From Epiperipatus broadwayi (Eukaryota; Onychophora; Udeonychophora; Euonychophora; Peripatidae), in assembly GCA_028023455.1 (NCBI GenBank), contig JAQFVV010007232.1, forward strand, positions 61,780 to 125,779: DNA of 64,000 bases, in the 5' to 3' direction. Every line of letters starts with the position of its first letter. The first letter of the stretch is position 1. The translations under genes were made by a program, and so were the position numbers. A model generated the notes under the pieces. The model was not told where the DNA came from. It searched no databases and saw nothing but the letters and a program-made list of their open reading frames with translations. Of the stretch, positions 9,400 to 20,510 are shown piece after piece.

Positions 9400-11330
9400 A
9401 ACTCCTTGACTATGTCAGATCTAATAGGCTATCAAAACCGATTCCAGTCCAGATTGACATAGCTGAAGCTTTTGACAAGGCAAATCCCAACATCCTGCTT
9501 GAACTTCTAGGAAAATGCAACATTCCTTCAGAGATCATACAAATACTAGATAACCTAATATATAACAGACTCAGTCACCTCACACCTAATGGAACTTTCA
9601 CAGATGGATTCATGCCTAAGTGCTCCATACATCAAGGGTCTCCACTTAGTGCATTGCTGTTTTTATGCTACATAGATGCTCTTTTAAAGTCTATAGAAGA
9701 TTCCTTCTCAGGAATTTATATACCAAAAATCAAGAAATCCATGACTTCCATTGCATACATGGATGACATCATAATATTCCTCCCATCACATAAGTATCTT
9801 AAACTGTTTTACCTTTTACTTGACAAATTTTCTAGCTCATCTCAATTACACATTAACTACAGCAAGTCCTCTATGTGGAAAATATTAAATGGGAAGAGAA
9901 TATATTCCAAATTTCTTGCTGAGCCTCAAAATTTCTTGGGGTTCCCTATATAAAAGTCTCAACTCCCATGCCCAAAAATATTCAGAATACCATTATTGAA
10001 CAAGCCGATGACCTTACATAGGGGCTTTCAAAGGTCTATTTATCTCTGCAGGGCAAGGTGGCTCTGTTAAATATGAAAGTAATGGCCAAGATTGCCTATT
10101 ATCTTCCATTCATTACCATCACCAAGACATTCCTATCCAAAGTTTACAGGCTATGTGTGCGACTGTTTTGGAAGAGTCACCTTCCATCAGCACAGCAAAA
10201 ATGCAATTTCATAGGAAACTGAATGGAAGGTCCCTTCATTCCATTCAGGCAATATTCTATCAAAAAACACACACAGTAGTAGTCAACCTGACACAAAAAT
10301 ATGATAGCATTCTCACAACAGAACCAATAACTCTCATCGATATGCCTCCTCCTGAGAGGTCCTCTTGGTTAGACCAAATTCTCTCCCATCTTTACAAATT
10401 CAGTGGTAACTCTTCAGAGTGCTTTCACACCAAAATCTCCATTTGAACCACTCACTAATTAATGAAACCCCAACCTTCACAATTAAGACCAAGGCTTGGT
10501 GTAACAAATCACAAAATCATAACACTATTCAAGTTTTTATTGATGGAGTCAAAATTCTTAGATTTTTAAATTAAAGCTAACTTGAACTCAATTCCAACAA
10601 ACTATTTCCTTCATTACAGACGATTTCTAAAAAAACATAGATCCTTCCTGTCCTATCTGTTACAGACAGGAAGAAACATTCGAGCATACGATTCTATCCT
10701 GCATAGGCTTGACATCAGTAAGGCTAATGATAGCCCAAAATAACTCAATGGACTATTATAGGATTCTATCTATCAAGGATTGCATGAAGGACCGAAACTT
10801 TCTTCACATAAGAAGGTCAACCTTTATTACATACTTACTGTGGATAACTAGATGTCAGATCACCTTCAATATCCCATCGCCAAATGCAAAGGCAATATTC
10901 ATCAGTACTCTTAAAAAGATTTAAAAAAGATGAAATTTTATCAACAAAATTCCTTTATGAGAACACTTGGAGTCTGTTCAAAATCCACAGCATCCAAACA
11001 TCCCTATAATCACTCATGGAATGAACTGAACTATTGTCTTCAAAGCTCATAGGAAAGAGAGATCATGTTATTAAAGCAGTTGATCTCCTTAAACAAGAAA
11101 ACACCAATAAACCAATGTTCCAAATGTACTACATAATTCACACTCACTTCTCTAATAAAGTTAATTTGAATTAAAAAAAAACACTAGCCAACTATCCCCT
11201 TCCTCCTGTTTTCTCTATGTATGTAACCTTATTATCTCCTTTTACTTACAATGTAAACATATATATGCAGAGTGAATCAGCAGGGTAAATGTAATTTTTT
11301 TATATTTATAATAAAGTTCTTTTTGAAACT
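9400..11330 (+). pseudogene. Decayed LINE reverse transcriptase (L1/Tx1-like), 5'-truncated
   Basis: Non-LTR retrotransposon ORF2 remnant. An open stretch at about 9402-9953 reads through an RT palm-like block IDIAEAFD (motif A), then CSIHQGSPLSALLF (the usual RQG-PLS-LLF motif, here HQGSPLS), then AYMDDIIIF at 9757-9783 (catalytic motif, YMDD in place of the common YADD). After a break near 9953, sequence around 10050-10170 reads LQGKVALLNMKVMAKIAYYLP, typical of the L1/Tx1 thumb region. Farther on, another frame gives CPICYRQEETFEHTILSC at 10649-10702, a terminal C-x2-C-x8-H-x4-C zinc knuckle. At least three frameshifts or stops separate the pieces, so it is dead. AATAAAG at 11311 may be the 3' end. 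The 5' part (endonuclease) is missing. The clade call is by motif spacing only. Confidence 0.85.
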
Positions 11331-11339
11331 AAAATGTCC

Positions 11340-11625
11340 TGTCCTTTGACATTGAAGTCAAAGTTGCATTTCACCGTTTAAATCTATTTTCCTTCTTAAA
11401 AATTACCAAGATATTTAAATTGACTCACTTTCTCAAGCTGATTGTCATCTACTCTAAAGGTTGCTGAAGATCTTTTTATCATCATTAGCTAATAAAACAG
11501 TTGAGATTTTTGAGCATTAATTAATAAAATACAATCTTTACAGACTGATTTCTAAGTATTAATAATGTTCTGTAGATTATTCTTTGAATTGTTGACAATA
11601 GAATAATCATCAGCATACTATAAAC
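11340..11625 (-). pseudogene. RT fragment of another LINE, minus strand
   Basis: Translated from the minus strand, the sequence gives YADDYSIVNNSKNNLQNIIN (motif C at 11606-11617), then after a stop LINAQKSQ, then FRVDDNQLEKVSQFKYLGN. This is the usual order after the YADD box in RTE/CR1-type reverse transcriptases (K-T/S block, then a 'VDG-x-LE-x-V-x-x-F-K-Y-LG' block). Only ~95 codons survive, with frameshifts. It lies tail to tail with the + strand LINE just upstream, so two unrelated insertions abut. Confidence 0.75.
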
Positions 11626-11818
11626 TTAGAAGCTAAAAAAAAATGAAGTATATATATTGGCTTTTTAATTGGATTGAATTAAAAATTCCATCCCAAAATA
11701 TTGCATCTTGATACCCGTACATAAAATCTATTGATTGACAATAATGAATTATAAATATAGGCAAGATAACATCTTGATTAAAACTATTGTCATAAAAATA
11801 TGAAAACTATGTTAAAGC

Positions 11819-12490
11819 TCATGCACATCTAGATGTTAAATTCTCCATACAGTAGTGTCATTCTGTGCAAGCCAGTATAATCAATGAATGCAAGAAGATT
11901 TGTTCGTAAAATCTCCATCTAGTGCCTACTTATTCAATATCCCCAGACTAGTTTTTAGCTTGTGGCTTTCATCAGTGAGGAACCTTGGACTTGAAAGCAC
12001 TGCACCTAGATCTTAGATCTAATGCAACCCTCCAGCAGCCACATTTTATCTTATTAGCTAACTATAAAGTTTTGAATCCAAAAATGAACATAAAAATGTT
12101 TTCAATTCAAGCTCATTAGCTTATATAGTTATATAGATCTGAACTATACAAGCTAATGAGCTTGAATTGATAACATTTTTATGTTTTTATTTTTAGATTC
12201 AAAGCTTTATAGTTAGCTAATAATATAAAAGGTGGCTGGAGGCTTGCATTAGATCCTAAGATCTAAATGCAGTGATCTCATATCCAAGGCCCCTCACTGA
12301 TGGAAGCCACAAGCTAGAAATTAGTCTGGGAATATTTGATGAGTAGGCAATAGATAGATATTTTATGCACAAACTTTTTTGCATCCAATGATTACTCTGG
12401 CATGCACTGAGTGGCACTACTGTATAGATAGTTTAGCCTAACAGCTTGTGTAAGCATAAAGAATGGTGACCACATGATTCATGCACATCT
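11819..12490. mobile_element. Inverted dimer of a hammerhead-bearing retroelement with 12-bp TSD
   Basis: TCATGCACATCT occurs at 11819-11830 and again at 12479-12490, an exact 12-bp target-site duplication. Between them lie two ~300-bp arms in inverted orientation (centre ~12128). Each arm runs from a CATACAGTAGTG-type terminus, through TTTATGCACAAACTT-like sequence and a decayed hammerhead ribozyme core, to GCTCATTAGCTT near the centre. In the left arm (read on minus) CTGATGA is intact but GAAA has become AAAA. In the right arm (+) CTGATGG carries one change and GAAA at 12317-12320 is intact. Both keep the CCTCA / TGGG stem I and a (C/T)TAGTC cleavage site. The right side has an extra tail (ACAGCTTGTGTAAGCATAAAG). 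There is no coding sequence. Confidence 0.7.
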
Positions 12491-12894
12491 TAATTAAAAG
12501 AAATTTTATTTTAGATATAACAGATTTTTTAAGTTCAGTAGCAGTACCACTTTGTAGCCTACTAACAAATATCTAATATCAAATATTATCACAAATCTTT
12601 TTCATAAAGTGAGTCAAATGAGTTACTATCTTCTGTATTTTTATAAGTTGAAATAAATAACTTTTTATAATCATGTATTGAACATGATTAAGTATGTAAC
12701 TATTATAAATATTAGCATGAAAATATAATTCAAAGAAGATTTGAGAGCTCCTTACTAGTAAAAGCCAAGATGATGATTAAATTCTGTTTAAAAAAATTGA
12801 CTTATTAACTCAACTTATATATTACCTTATCAATGGTTATCAAATGTTATTATACTTTATTAATCTCACCTCCTGATTAATTTTTGATATTGCT
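12491..12894. other. AT-rich spacer, nothing recognised
   Basis: No frames, RNA genes or shared repeats seen. Confidence 0.5.
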
Positions 12895-13510
12895 TTTATG
12901 AAGAAGAACTTGGGATTCATAACTGAGACCAATGCAGTTATATATCTTGCAATAAACTTTAATTTCTTTTTATTATTGAATTAATTTTTTTTTAAAAACT
13001 AAGATTTTGAATCCAAGGCAACCTGCTTTTATAATTATATACATCTAAAGATTTCTAACAGATGCATAATTGCATTGACTCCAAATGTGAATTCCAAGTC
13101 CTCACTGATAAAGTTCCAGATAATAATGACTTTTATTAATCATCACATGTGGCAATACTGTATGGAGAGTTTTGCTCTGTTTATCGACTTTTATTAATGT
13201 TAATCCACACAATATTTTCTGGCTTTTGTATTTATAACTGAGATCTTGGGATTTAAATCTGGAATCAGTGGTTTTACATTTGATGGAAATGTGTAGTTCT
13301 ATATAATTATAAAAACAAATTGTCTTAAATTCAAAAAACTTAGACTTTTTTAAAATTTCAAACTATTAGTTTGATAACAAAAAGGAGTTAAAATTAATTA
13401 TCAGATACCTAACTGCATTAATTTTATTTATAAATCCTAAATTCCTACTGATAAAGGCAAAAGCTAAAAACCATAATGGAAATGGGATTAATAAATTGCA
13501 TTGCCATTTG
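12895..13510. repeat. Diverged remnants of the hammerhead family
   Basis: Two stretches resemble the same unit: CCTCACTGATAAAGTTCC at 13110-13127 and CTACTGATAAAGGCAAAAGC at 13446-13465. Each is preceded by a GATT..ATCC / TGCATT block, as in the better copies. Between them, GGCAATACTGTATGGAGAG with TTTTGCTCTGTTTA (13151-13183) is the family's terminal motif. These are old and partly rearranged; no intact ribozyme core is left. Confidence 0.5.
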
Positions 13511-13643
13511 ATAATCATGGATTAGTCAAGTTCTTGTTTTCACTAGTAAGCTGAATGAATCAAGTGATTATAATTTTTTTTTTGTATTTAAATATATTGA
13601 AGTTTATATATCTTCTTTATGCTATCAATGTATATATATATAT

Positions 13644-15812
13644 TGTAACAATCTGGAGAAATAAGTCTTAATGTGATCTGCACTACAGGGCGCCATCTAG
13701 GCATTTGAACCTAGAAAATTTATAAAGTAGGCAGATACATAAGTAAAAAAAAATTATTTTTTTTACATTATTTATATTTTGATATCCGGTCGTTAGCCCA
13801 TGTCACTAGCTCAGGGAGTAGCAGAGATTTAATAATATAATATCTTATCTAATTATATTTCAATATTAAAAAAATAAAATAAGCCACTGCCAGTAATTAA
13901 CATACAAAAATTTATTTACGCACATATATATATATATAAGATTTAACATTATTATTTTAATATGTTTACTTTAACATTTAACATTATTTTTACTTTTATT
14001 TTAGATTTTTAATTTACATTTTAAATTTTATACTATTATTAGTTTGCACAGATTTGTTTAAAATGTTGAGTATAGATCGGTTACATAGATTCCATGGTCA
14101 AAAACATTTCAAAATAAACATAAACGATCAAAATACAAAATCATTGATACCGTCAATTGCAGAGGGAAATTTATAAGTAACCCAATAGCATTCACCATAA
14201 GATGCTTGCATTAACACCAATAACTTAAAAGACCTTAGAATAAATACATTTTAGATACTCACCGTAAGGTATCATTATTTATCGAATGTCTATATATTTT
14301 GATCAAATATGAAAACCCAAAACATAATTAACCGATAACGAATCCATGCAAGCATCCATAAACAACTTAAATTTAATGCATTTTTATTTAGTGTCGAGTA
14401 TGGATAGACTACATAGATTTGCACTTGAAGATAAAACATTCTATCCCTATTTAACCTTATGCTAAAAGTTCGCAGTCAAACTGGCATCAATCCATCTGAT
14501 ACATCGATGTATTCAATGTAATATGAAATACAGCAGCACAAAAAGTTAAGAGAAGAAATTGCCTCTCATCAGATAGGAATACTACATCTATCTGACAAGA
14601 AGAGCAATAAAAAAACTCCATAGAAAGGAACTGCGTTCTCCATCTTATAATTCCTTCCATAGCAAATGGAAGTGTGTGGCGTATACTAGCGATTCTGCCC
14701 GTAGTGAATCTTGCATTACATCTACTAACTACACCAATATATCCAATCCATTGACCCAATTCAACAATGACACAAATAACCTAAGATTACCCTCCCCTAA
14801 TATAACTTTACAAATCTATACAGCCATTCATGCCCAACTTAAGTTTAACATTGATATATTTTAATTTATTGGAAAACAGAAATCATAATAAAACTTAAAG
14901 AACAAAAAATATAAATGGAAATGATTTAAAATAAAAATAAAAAATACATCAAATAATACTATTAATAAAGAATTTAGTTTGGTCAGATAGGATTCTACTG
15001 CATTATTTACTAAAAGGTTTTAAAATTTAGAGTTCTTATTTTTTCAAGTGAATATAAAGTTCTTACAATTTTTAAAATGTCCAACTTATCTGTTGCTTGC
15101 CATGAACGTGAATTCCCACGCTGTCCTAAAGGGGTTGATATTCTGTAGGCCGATTTATTTATCCATCCGGAGGTTTTTGCTTTAACTGGTCCTCAATGTA
15201 GAAAACGATAGTTCATTTCTCTTTCTTTCTTAGCAGAACTGAAGGGATTGAAGAGTGCATCTTTTCAATCCCTTCTCCTTCACCTCCGCACTAACACATA
15301 TCTGTCTACTCTTTTCTAATAACTAATTAATTCTTTTATTTTCAAAGCTTTCCTTTTATAATAATTTTGTGGATTAACTCAATATTATGTCATGATGGTG
15401 AAAACCTTTTCATTGAGGTCCGATTTGAGGGATTTCTTTCATTGGCTATTAGTTTCTATTGTTTTCCTATCTGACCATTGCTTTTACATTTAAATGCCCA
15501 AGGCTAGTTTATATTTAGCTAATTAAAACAATCATTTCCATTTCTGATTAAGTAATGTGTTTTCCAAAATTAAAGATATATTTTTATCTCTAAATCTTTT
15601 TAGTTTTTGTTTTTAAAATACCTTTTCTTTTTTTAATAAAGTTTTATTTTAATAATTTTTTTTTATCTGTGTGATTTTATATCTATATGAGTTTAAGATG
15701 ATTTTTTAAATTTCAATTTTTAATTCTTAAAAAGACGGTTTTATTTGCGAACTTTTATTCTTTTAATGTTTACTAATAAAAAACAATGTAACGTACGTAT
15801 GTGCCCATTACA
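13644..15812 (-). repeat. LTR A (3' LTR in minus-strand sense)
   Basis: 2169 bp, bounded by TGTAACAATC and GCCCATTACA. Highly similar to LTR B, differing by scattered substitutions, mostly C-to-T or G-to-A, and small indels. It contains a 15-bp hairpin at 15241-15275 (GAAGGGATTGAAGAG, loop TGCAT, CTTTTCAATCCCTTC). A ~90-codon minus-strand frame at 14487-14759 is broken in LTR B and unlike any domain I know. Confidence 0.85.
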
Positions 15813-16984
15813 TATCAGTAAACTTGCTTAAAAAAAATAAACAAAAAAAATATTTTACTTAGGGTTAGTAATTACGGTACACGATTAACAAAATTTACAA
15901 AACATATACAAAAAAATATGTTTGCTATCGCATTCCTAAGGACCATTTACATTCACCTCCTCCCCACAAGAGTTCTATTTTTTTATACATTTTATTTTTA
16001 CACATGGCATGACAAGCAAGTTATTTAAATTATTTATTTAAGAAGGTTGCATTGAGGTAAATATGTTTTGAAAGATAATGGGTTTAAATGTGTATATTTG
16101 CAGCACAATTATATATACCACCAACTTATTTATGACTGATTGAAATGCATACATAGGGTTACACTGAAGTAATTCCCAAAGGTACTCATCGTAAGGCACC
16201 ACTTCTCGATCATAAACTTACGTGGCTGTGCGCGCCTATACATGTTAAAGCATAATATATACTAACAAACAAAAAAAAACATATTAATTGCAATCTTTTG
16301 ACTTTCTTTTTAATTAAATACAATTTTAAAATTATTAATACTTTCTCATGTTTAATATATGTGCAATTTCTTTCTGACAGTGCTTTTATAAGATTTAAAG
16401 TATATGACTTATGTAAACAGATAAAAATATTTCATTTTGAAAAAAGAAATTTACTCAGGGTATACGTGGTTTTTATTAACCTTTTAACTGCTAATTATAT
16501 TATTGGTTGTGTCAGCTAAAAATCAAAGCTTTTAATTGGCCAGCTCACAAACTGAAGACAAGTCAATTGTCAAAATATTTTCACCTTTAATATCATATTG
16601 ACTTTATATTCGTTTATAAAAAGTATATTAATACATTGTCAGATTATAAAAGTGAATAAAAGTTCTTTCAAAAATAAATTGCTATTTATTTATTATAAAA
16701 TATTCAATTTCGGCAACATAAAAGCCATCATAAAAACAAAGAATTGGGGATGAAAATGCCTTTTACGTTATAGAAAAGTAAATATTTCTTTTTGCTAAAT
16801 CTTAAATATTTTTACTAAAATCTTCAATATTTTTCGAAAATAATTTTGTTTTTTTAGTATACTCTCTGAAAATGATTTGTAATTACTCAATATATACTTT
16901 TAATATTCCTTAAATTATATTTGAAATAAAAACCTCAGCGTTTTTCTTTATTTTCTTTGATCAGGCGGTTTTTTTGTTCTTTCC

Positions 16985-17200
16985 AGCCAATCAGAATGTC
17001 TTTTTCGACTGAGAGCCAATCACCGACAAGCTTTTTTCTTTGTTTAGCTTTAAATGCGGTTTTATTGATTTTTTATTTGTAAAATAATTCTGAAGAGGGC
17101 ACCATCTTACAGAACTTTTAAAAACCTAATCAATAACTGTCAAATGAATATTCTAGCATTAAAAATAACAGAATTAGAGTGACGTCAGCTGTCGACGAGA
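16985..17200 (-). promoter_or_regulatory. Cluster of CCAAT, CRE-like and E-box motifs
   Basis: CCAAT at 16987-16991 and 17016-17020, TGACGTCA (a perfect CRE palindrome) at 17180-17187, overlapped by CAGCTG (17186-17191) and then GTCGAC. All sit within ~215 bp in an otherwise AT-rich element, just downstream of the primer-binding site in the element's sense. This could be an internal promoter or enhancer; the motifs are seen, the function is inferred. Confidence 0.4.
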
Positions 17201-17236
17201 GGCCTCGTAAGAGGCGGGAAAAGGGTTAATAGATCA

Positions 17237-17254
17237 GCCCCACATTGGGCACCA
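17237..17254 (-). other. Primer-binding site of the LTR element
   Basis: Read on the minus strand: TGGTGCCCAATGTGGGGC, starting 2 nt after the LTR ends. It matches the TGG-initial, tRNA-complementary pattern of retrotransposon primer-binding sites (compare the common TGGCGCCCAACGTGGGGC type). The donor tRNA cannot be named from the window. Confidence 0.75.
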
Positions 17255-17256
17255 GT

Positions 17257-19413
17257 TGTAACAATCTGGAGAAATAAGTCTTAATGTGATCTGCGCTACA
17301 GGGTGCCTTCTAGGCATTTGAACTTAGAAAAATTTATAAAGTAGGCAGATACGTAAGTCAAAAAAAAATTTTTTTTACTTTATTTATATTTTGATATCCG
17401 GTCATTAGCCCATGTCACTAGCTCAGCGAGTAGCAGAGATTTAATAATATAATATCTTATCTAATTATATTTCAATATTAAAAAAATAAAATAAGCCACT
17501 GCCAGTAATTAACATACAAAAATTTATTTACGCACATATATATATATATATATAAGATTTAACATTACTATTTTAATATGTTTACTTTAACATTTAATAT
17601 TATATTTACTTTTATTTTAGATTTTTAATTTACATTTTAAATTTTATTCTATTATTAGTTTGCACAGATTTGTTTAAAATGTTGAGTATAGATCGGTTAC
17701 ATAGATTCCACAGTCAAAAAAATTTCAAAATAAACATAAATGATCAAAATACAAAATCATTGATACCATCAATTGCAGAGGGAAATTTATAAATAACCCA
17801 ATAGCATTCACCATAAGATGCTTGCATTAACACCATAGCTTAAAAGACCTCTGAATAAATACATTTTAGATACTCACTGTAAGGTATCATTATTTATCAA
17901 ATGTATATATTTTTTGATCAAATATGAAAATCCAAAACATAATTAACCAATAACGAATCCATGCAAGCATCCATAAACAACTTAAATTTAATGCATTTTT
18001 ACTTAGTCTCAAGTATGAATAGACCACATAGATTTGCACTTGAAGATAAAACATTATATCCCTATTTAACCTTATGCTAAAAGTTCGCAGTCAAACTGGC
18101 ATCAATCCATCTGATACATCGATGCATTCAATGTAATATGAAATACAGCAGCACAAAAAGTTAAGAGAAGAAATTGCCTCTCATCAGATAGGAATACTAC
18201 ATCTATCTGACAAGAAGAGCAATAAAAAAAACTCCATAGAAAGGAACTGTGTTCTCCATCTTATAATTCCTTCCATAGCAAATGGAAGTGTGTGGCGTAT
18301 ACTAGCGATTCTGCCTGTAGCGAATCTTGCATTACATCTACTAACTACACCAATATATCCAATCCATTACCCAATTCAACAACACAAATAACCTAAGATT
18401 ACTCTCCCCTAATATAACTTTACAAATCTATACAGCCATTCATGCCTGACTTAAGTTTTACATTGATATATTTTAATTTATCGGAAAACAGAAATCATAA
18501 TAAAACTTAAAGAACAAAAAATATAAATGGAAATGATTTAAAATAAAAATAAAAAATACATCAAATAATACTGTTAATAAAGAATTTAGTTTGGTCAGAT
18601 AGGATTCTATTGCATTATTTACTAAAAGGTTTTAAAATTTAGAGTTGTTATTTTTCAAGTGAATATAAAGTTCTTACGATTTTTAAAACATCCAACTTTA
18701 TCCATTGCTTGCCATGAACATGAATTCCCATGCTGTCTTAAAGGGGTTGATATTCTGTAGGCCGATTTATTTATCCATCCGGAGGTTTTTGCTTTAACTG
18801 GTCCTCAATGTAGAAAATGATAGTTCATTTCTCTTTCTTTCTTAACAGAACTGAAGGGATTGAAGAGTGCATCTTTTCAATCCCTTCTTTTTCACCTCCG
18901 CACTAACACATATCTGTCTACTGTTTTCTAATAATTTTCAAAACTTTCCTTTTATAATAATTTTGTGGATTAACTCAACATTATGTCATGATGGTGAAAA
19001 CCTTTTTGTTGAGGTTCGATTTGAGGGATTTCTTTCATTGGCTATTAGTTTCTATTGTTTTCCTATCTGACCATTGCTTTTACATTTAAATGCCCAAGGC
19101 TAGTTTACATTTAGCTAATTAAAACAATCATTTCCATTTCTGATTAATTAATGTGTGTTCCAAAATTAAAGATATATTTTTATCTCTAAATCTTTTTAGT
19201 TTTTGTTTTTAAAATACCTTTTCTATTTTTAATAAAGTTTTATTTTAATAATTTTTTTTTTTTTTATCTGTGCGATTTTATATCTATACGAGTTTAAGAT
19301 GATTTTTTTAATTTCAATTTTTAATTCTTAAAAAGACAGTTTTATTTGCAAACTTTTATTCTTTTAATGTTTACTAATAAAAAACAATGTAATGTACGTA
19401 TGTGCCCGTTACA
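17257..19413 (-). repeat. LTR B (5' LTR in minus-strand sense)
   Basis: 2157 bp, from TGTAACAATC to GCCCGTTACA. The same hairpin as in LTR A is at 18853-18887. A longer (AT)n near 17535-17554 and a longer T run at 19252-19265 distinguish it from LTR A. Point differences from LTR A are frequent enough that the insertion is not recent. Confidence 0.85.
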
Positions 19414-19445
<32 letters not shown>

Positions 19446-19507
19446 CCAATATATATGCTATTAATAAAAGAGGTGAACTTTTAACTTCTAAGTTCTGGTC
19501 ATATGAA

Positions 19508-19681
19508 TGCAATCTCCTTTAGTGTCAAAGATTTCAATATAATAAACAAAAAATGGGACATTTAAATCGGGCAATAATACAAGCAAGTGTTTAAACAGTC
19601 AAATAAAAGCTAGGAAAATGAATGAAAAATGATTCATTTTCATTCATTACATTAACATCTTTGACACTAGAGGGCATTGCA
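19508..19681. mobile_element. Small MITE-like element with ~25-bp inverted ends
   Basis: TGCAATCTCCTTTAGTGTC at 19508 onward is the reverse complement (two to three mismatches) of GACACTAGAGGGCATTGCA ending at 19681. A second inner hairpin (AATGAATGAAAA facing TTCATTTTCATT) lies at 19618-19650. The LINE-A coding remnant starts 3 bp later, so the MITE or its target sits at the LINE's 5' truncation point. Confidence 0.6.
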
Positions 19682-19683
19682 TT

Positions 19684-20510
19684 AGAGTGACTGGCATTTG
19701 AGGGATGCAAAAAGCAAATTGAAAATGTTCGGTAGATTGCAGTTTATGGATAATAAAAGAATAGCCAAAATAGTATTTAATTGGGTTACAAGTAAAGAGC
19801 AGGCAAAAAGATGGGTGAGAAAGGTAATGTGGTATGCAGAAGATTTGGATAAAGAAGTTATGTCAGTATACTTGTACAAAAGGTGGGATGATTGTGTTAG
19901 GAGTATTGTTGAGGGTTATAGTAATAAGGAGTGGGATAGAAGAATAGATGCATTAATAAAGAATAGGGAGTTGGAGAGATGGAGAACTAGTATGGAGAAT
20001 AAAATGAGTTTAAATATATATAGAAGTAAACAGAACATTGGGCATGAGTTAATTTATGATAATAGTAAGGAAAGTAGTTTATTGTTTAAGGCTGAACGGG
20101 ATTTTTAGCAACAAGGAAATATACATGTAAATGGAAAAATATGGGTGATTTAGTCTGCAAGTTGTGTAAGGAAGGCATAGAAAATATTAGGCATCTGTTA
20201 CTTCAATGTAAATGCTTGGAAGCAGAAAGGGTACAAATAATGAAGTTATGGAAGATTAAATATGAACAAAGTGATTATACAGAAAGTGAGTTATTGGTTT
20301 TTATGCTAGGTTTGGGAAAAGATAAGGGGGATTTAGATATGAAGGTCATGGAGTTGACAAAGATTATATTGTGGAAATGGAATGGAGCAGATTATGGGAA
20401 AACTTAGGGTGGACAATGGAAAAGATAAGTAAAGTGGCTAACAGGTTTCTCTGAGCATAGCTGCTGACTCCGTTTAAGGAGAAGTCACAGTGCATCACAT
20501 TACATCACAT
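19684..20510 (+). pseudogene. LINE-A, C-terminal part of ORF2 plus 3' UTR, 5'-truncated
   Basis: A 136-codon stretch (19698-20108) includes ELERWRTSMENKMSLNIYR and YDNSKESSLLFKA, a block usual near the C terminus of jockey/CR1-type LINE proteins, just before the zinc knuckle. A one-base frameshift near 20100 moves the reading to 20105-20404: TRKYTCKWKNM, then CKLCKEGIENIRHLLLQC (C-x2-C-x8-H-x4-C knuckle), ending at a stop at 20405. The 3' UTR follows, up to GTCACAGTGCATCACAT and a CATCA-type tail at ~20510. RT and endonuclease are absent. One frameshift in ~240 codons suggests moderate age. Further 3' ends of this family: 1794, 8340, 28489 (minus). Confidence 0.9.

Larger units (their letters stand above)
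15813..17256 (-). other. Non-coding interior of the LTR element
   Basis: 1444 bp without recognisable gag/pol. Its LTR-B-proximal quarter (about 16930-17250) is richer in G+C than the surroundings and holds two CCAAT boxes, a TGACGTCA palindrome, and the primer-binding site. The rest is AT-rich. The 73-codon + frame at 16298-16519 has no recognisable motif and runs against the element's sense. Confidence 0.7.
13644..19413 (-). mobile_element. Non-autonomous LTR retrotransposon with very large LTRs
   Basis: Two direct repeats of ~2.16 kb (13644-15812 and 17257-19413), both starting TGTAAC and ending TTACA, flank a 1444-bp interior. Just inside the downstream repeat, reading the minus strand, comes TGGTGCCCAATGTGGGGC, a primer-binding-site-like sequence 2 nt from the LTR edge; this fixes orientation as minus. 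ATAT lies on both outer sides, a 4-bp target duplication within an (AT)n tract. No gag, protease, RT or integrase remnant is visible in the interior, and no clear polypurine tract precedes the minus-strand 3' LTR. The LTRs exceed the interior in length, which fits a large retrotransposon derivative (LARD-like) mobilised in trans. Related pieces lie at 39678-40806 and 62680-64000. Confidence 0.85.

Noticed and set aside
14487-14864. Gene candidates inside the LTR (90-codon minus and 62-codon plus frames)
   Set aside because: The frames are broken in the sister LTR and only partly kept in the diverged copy at 63743; no domain is recognisable.
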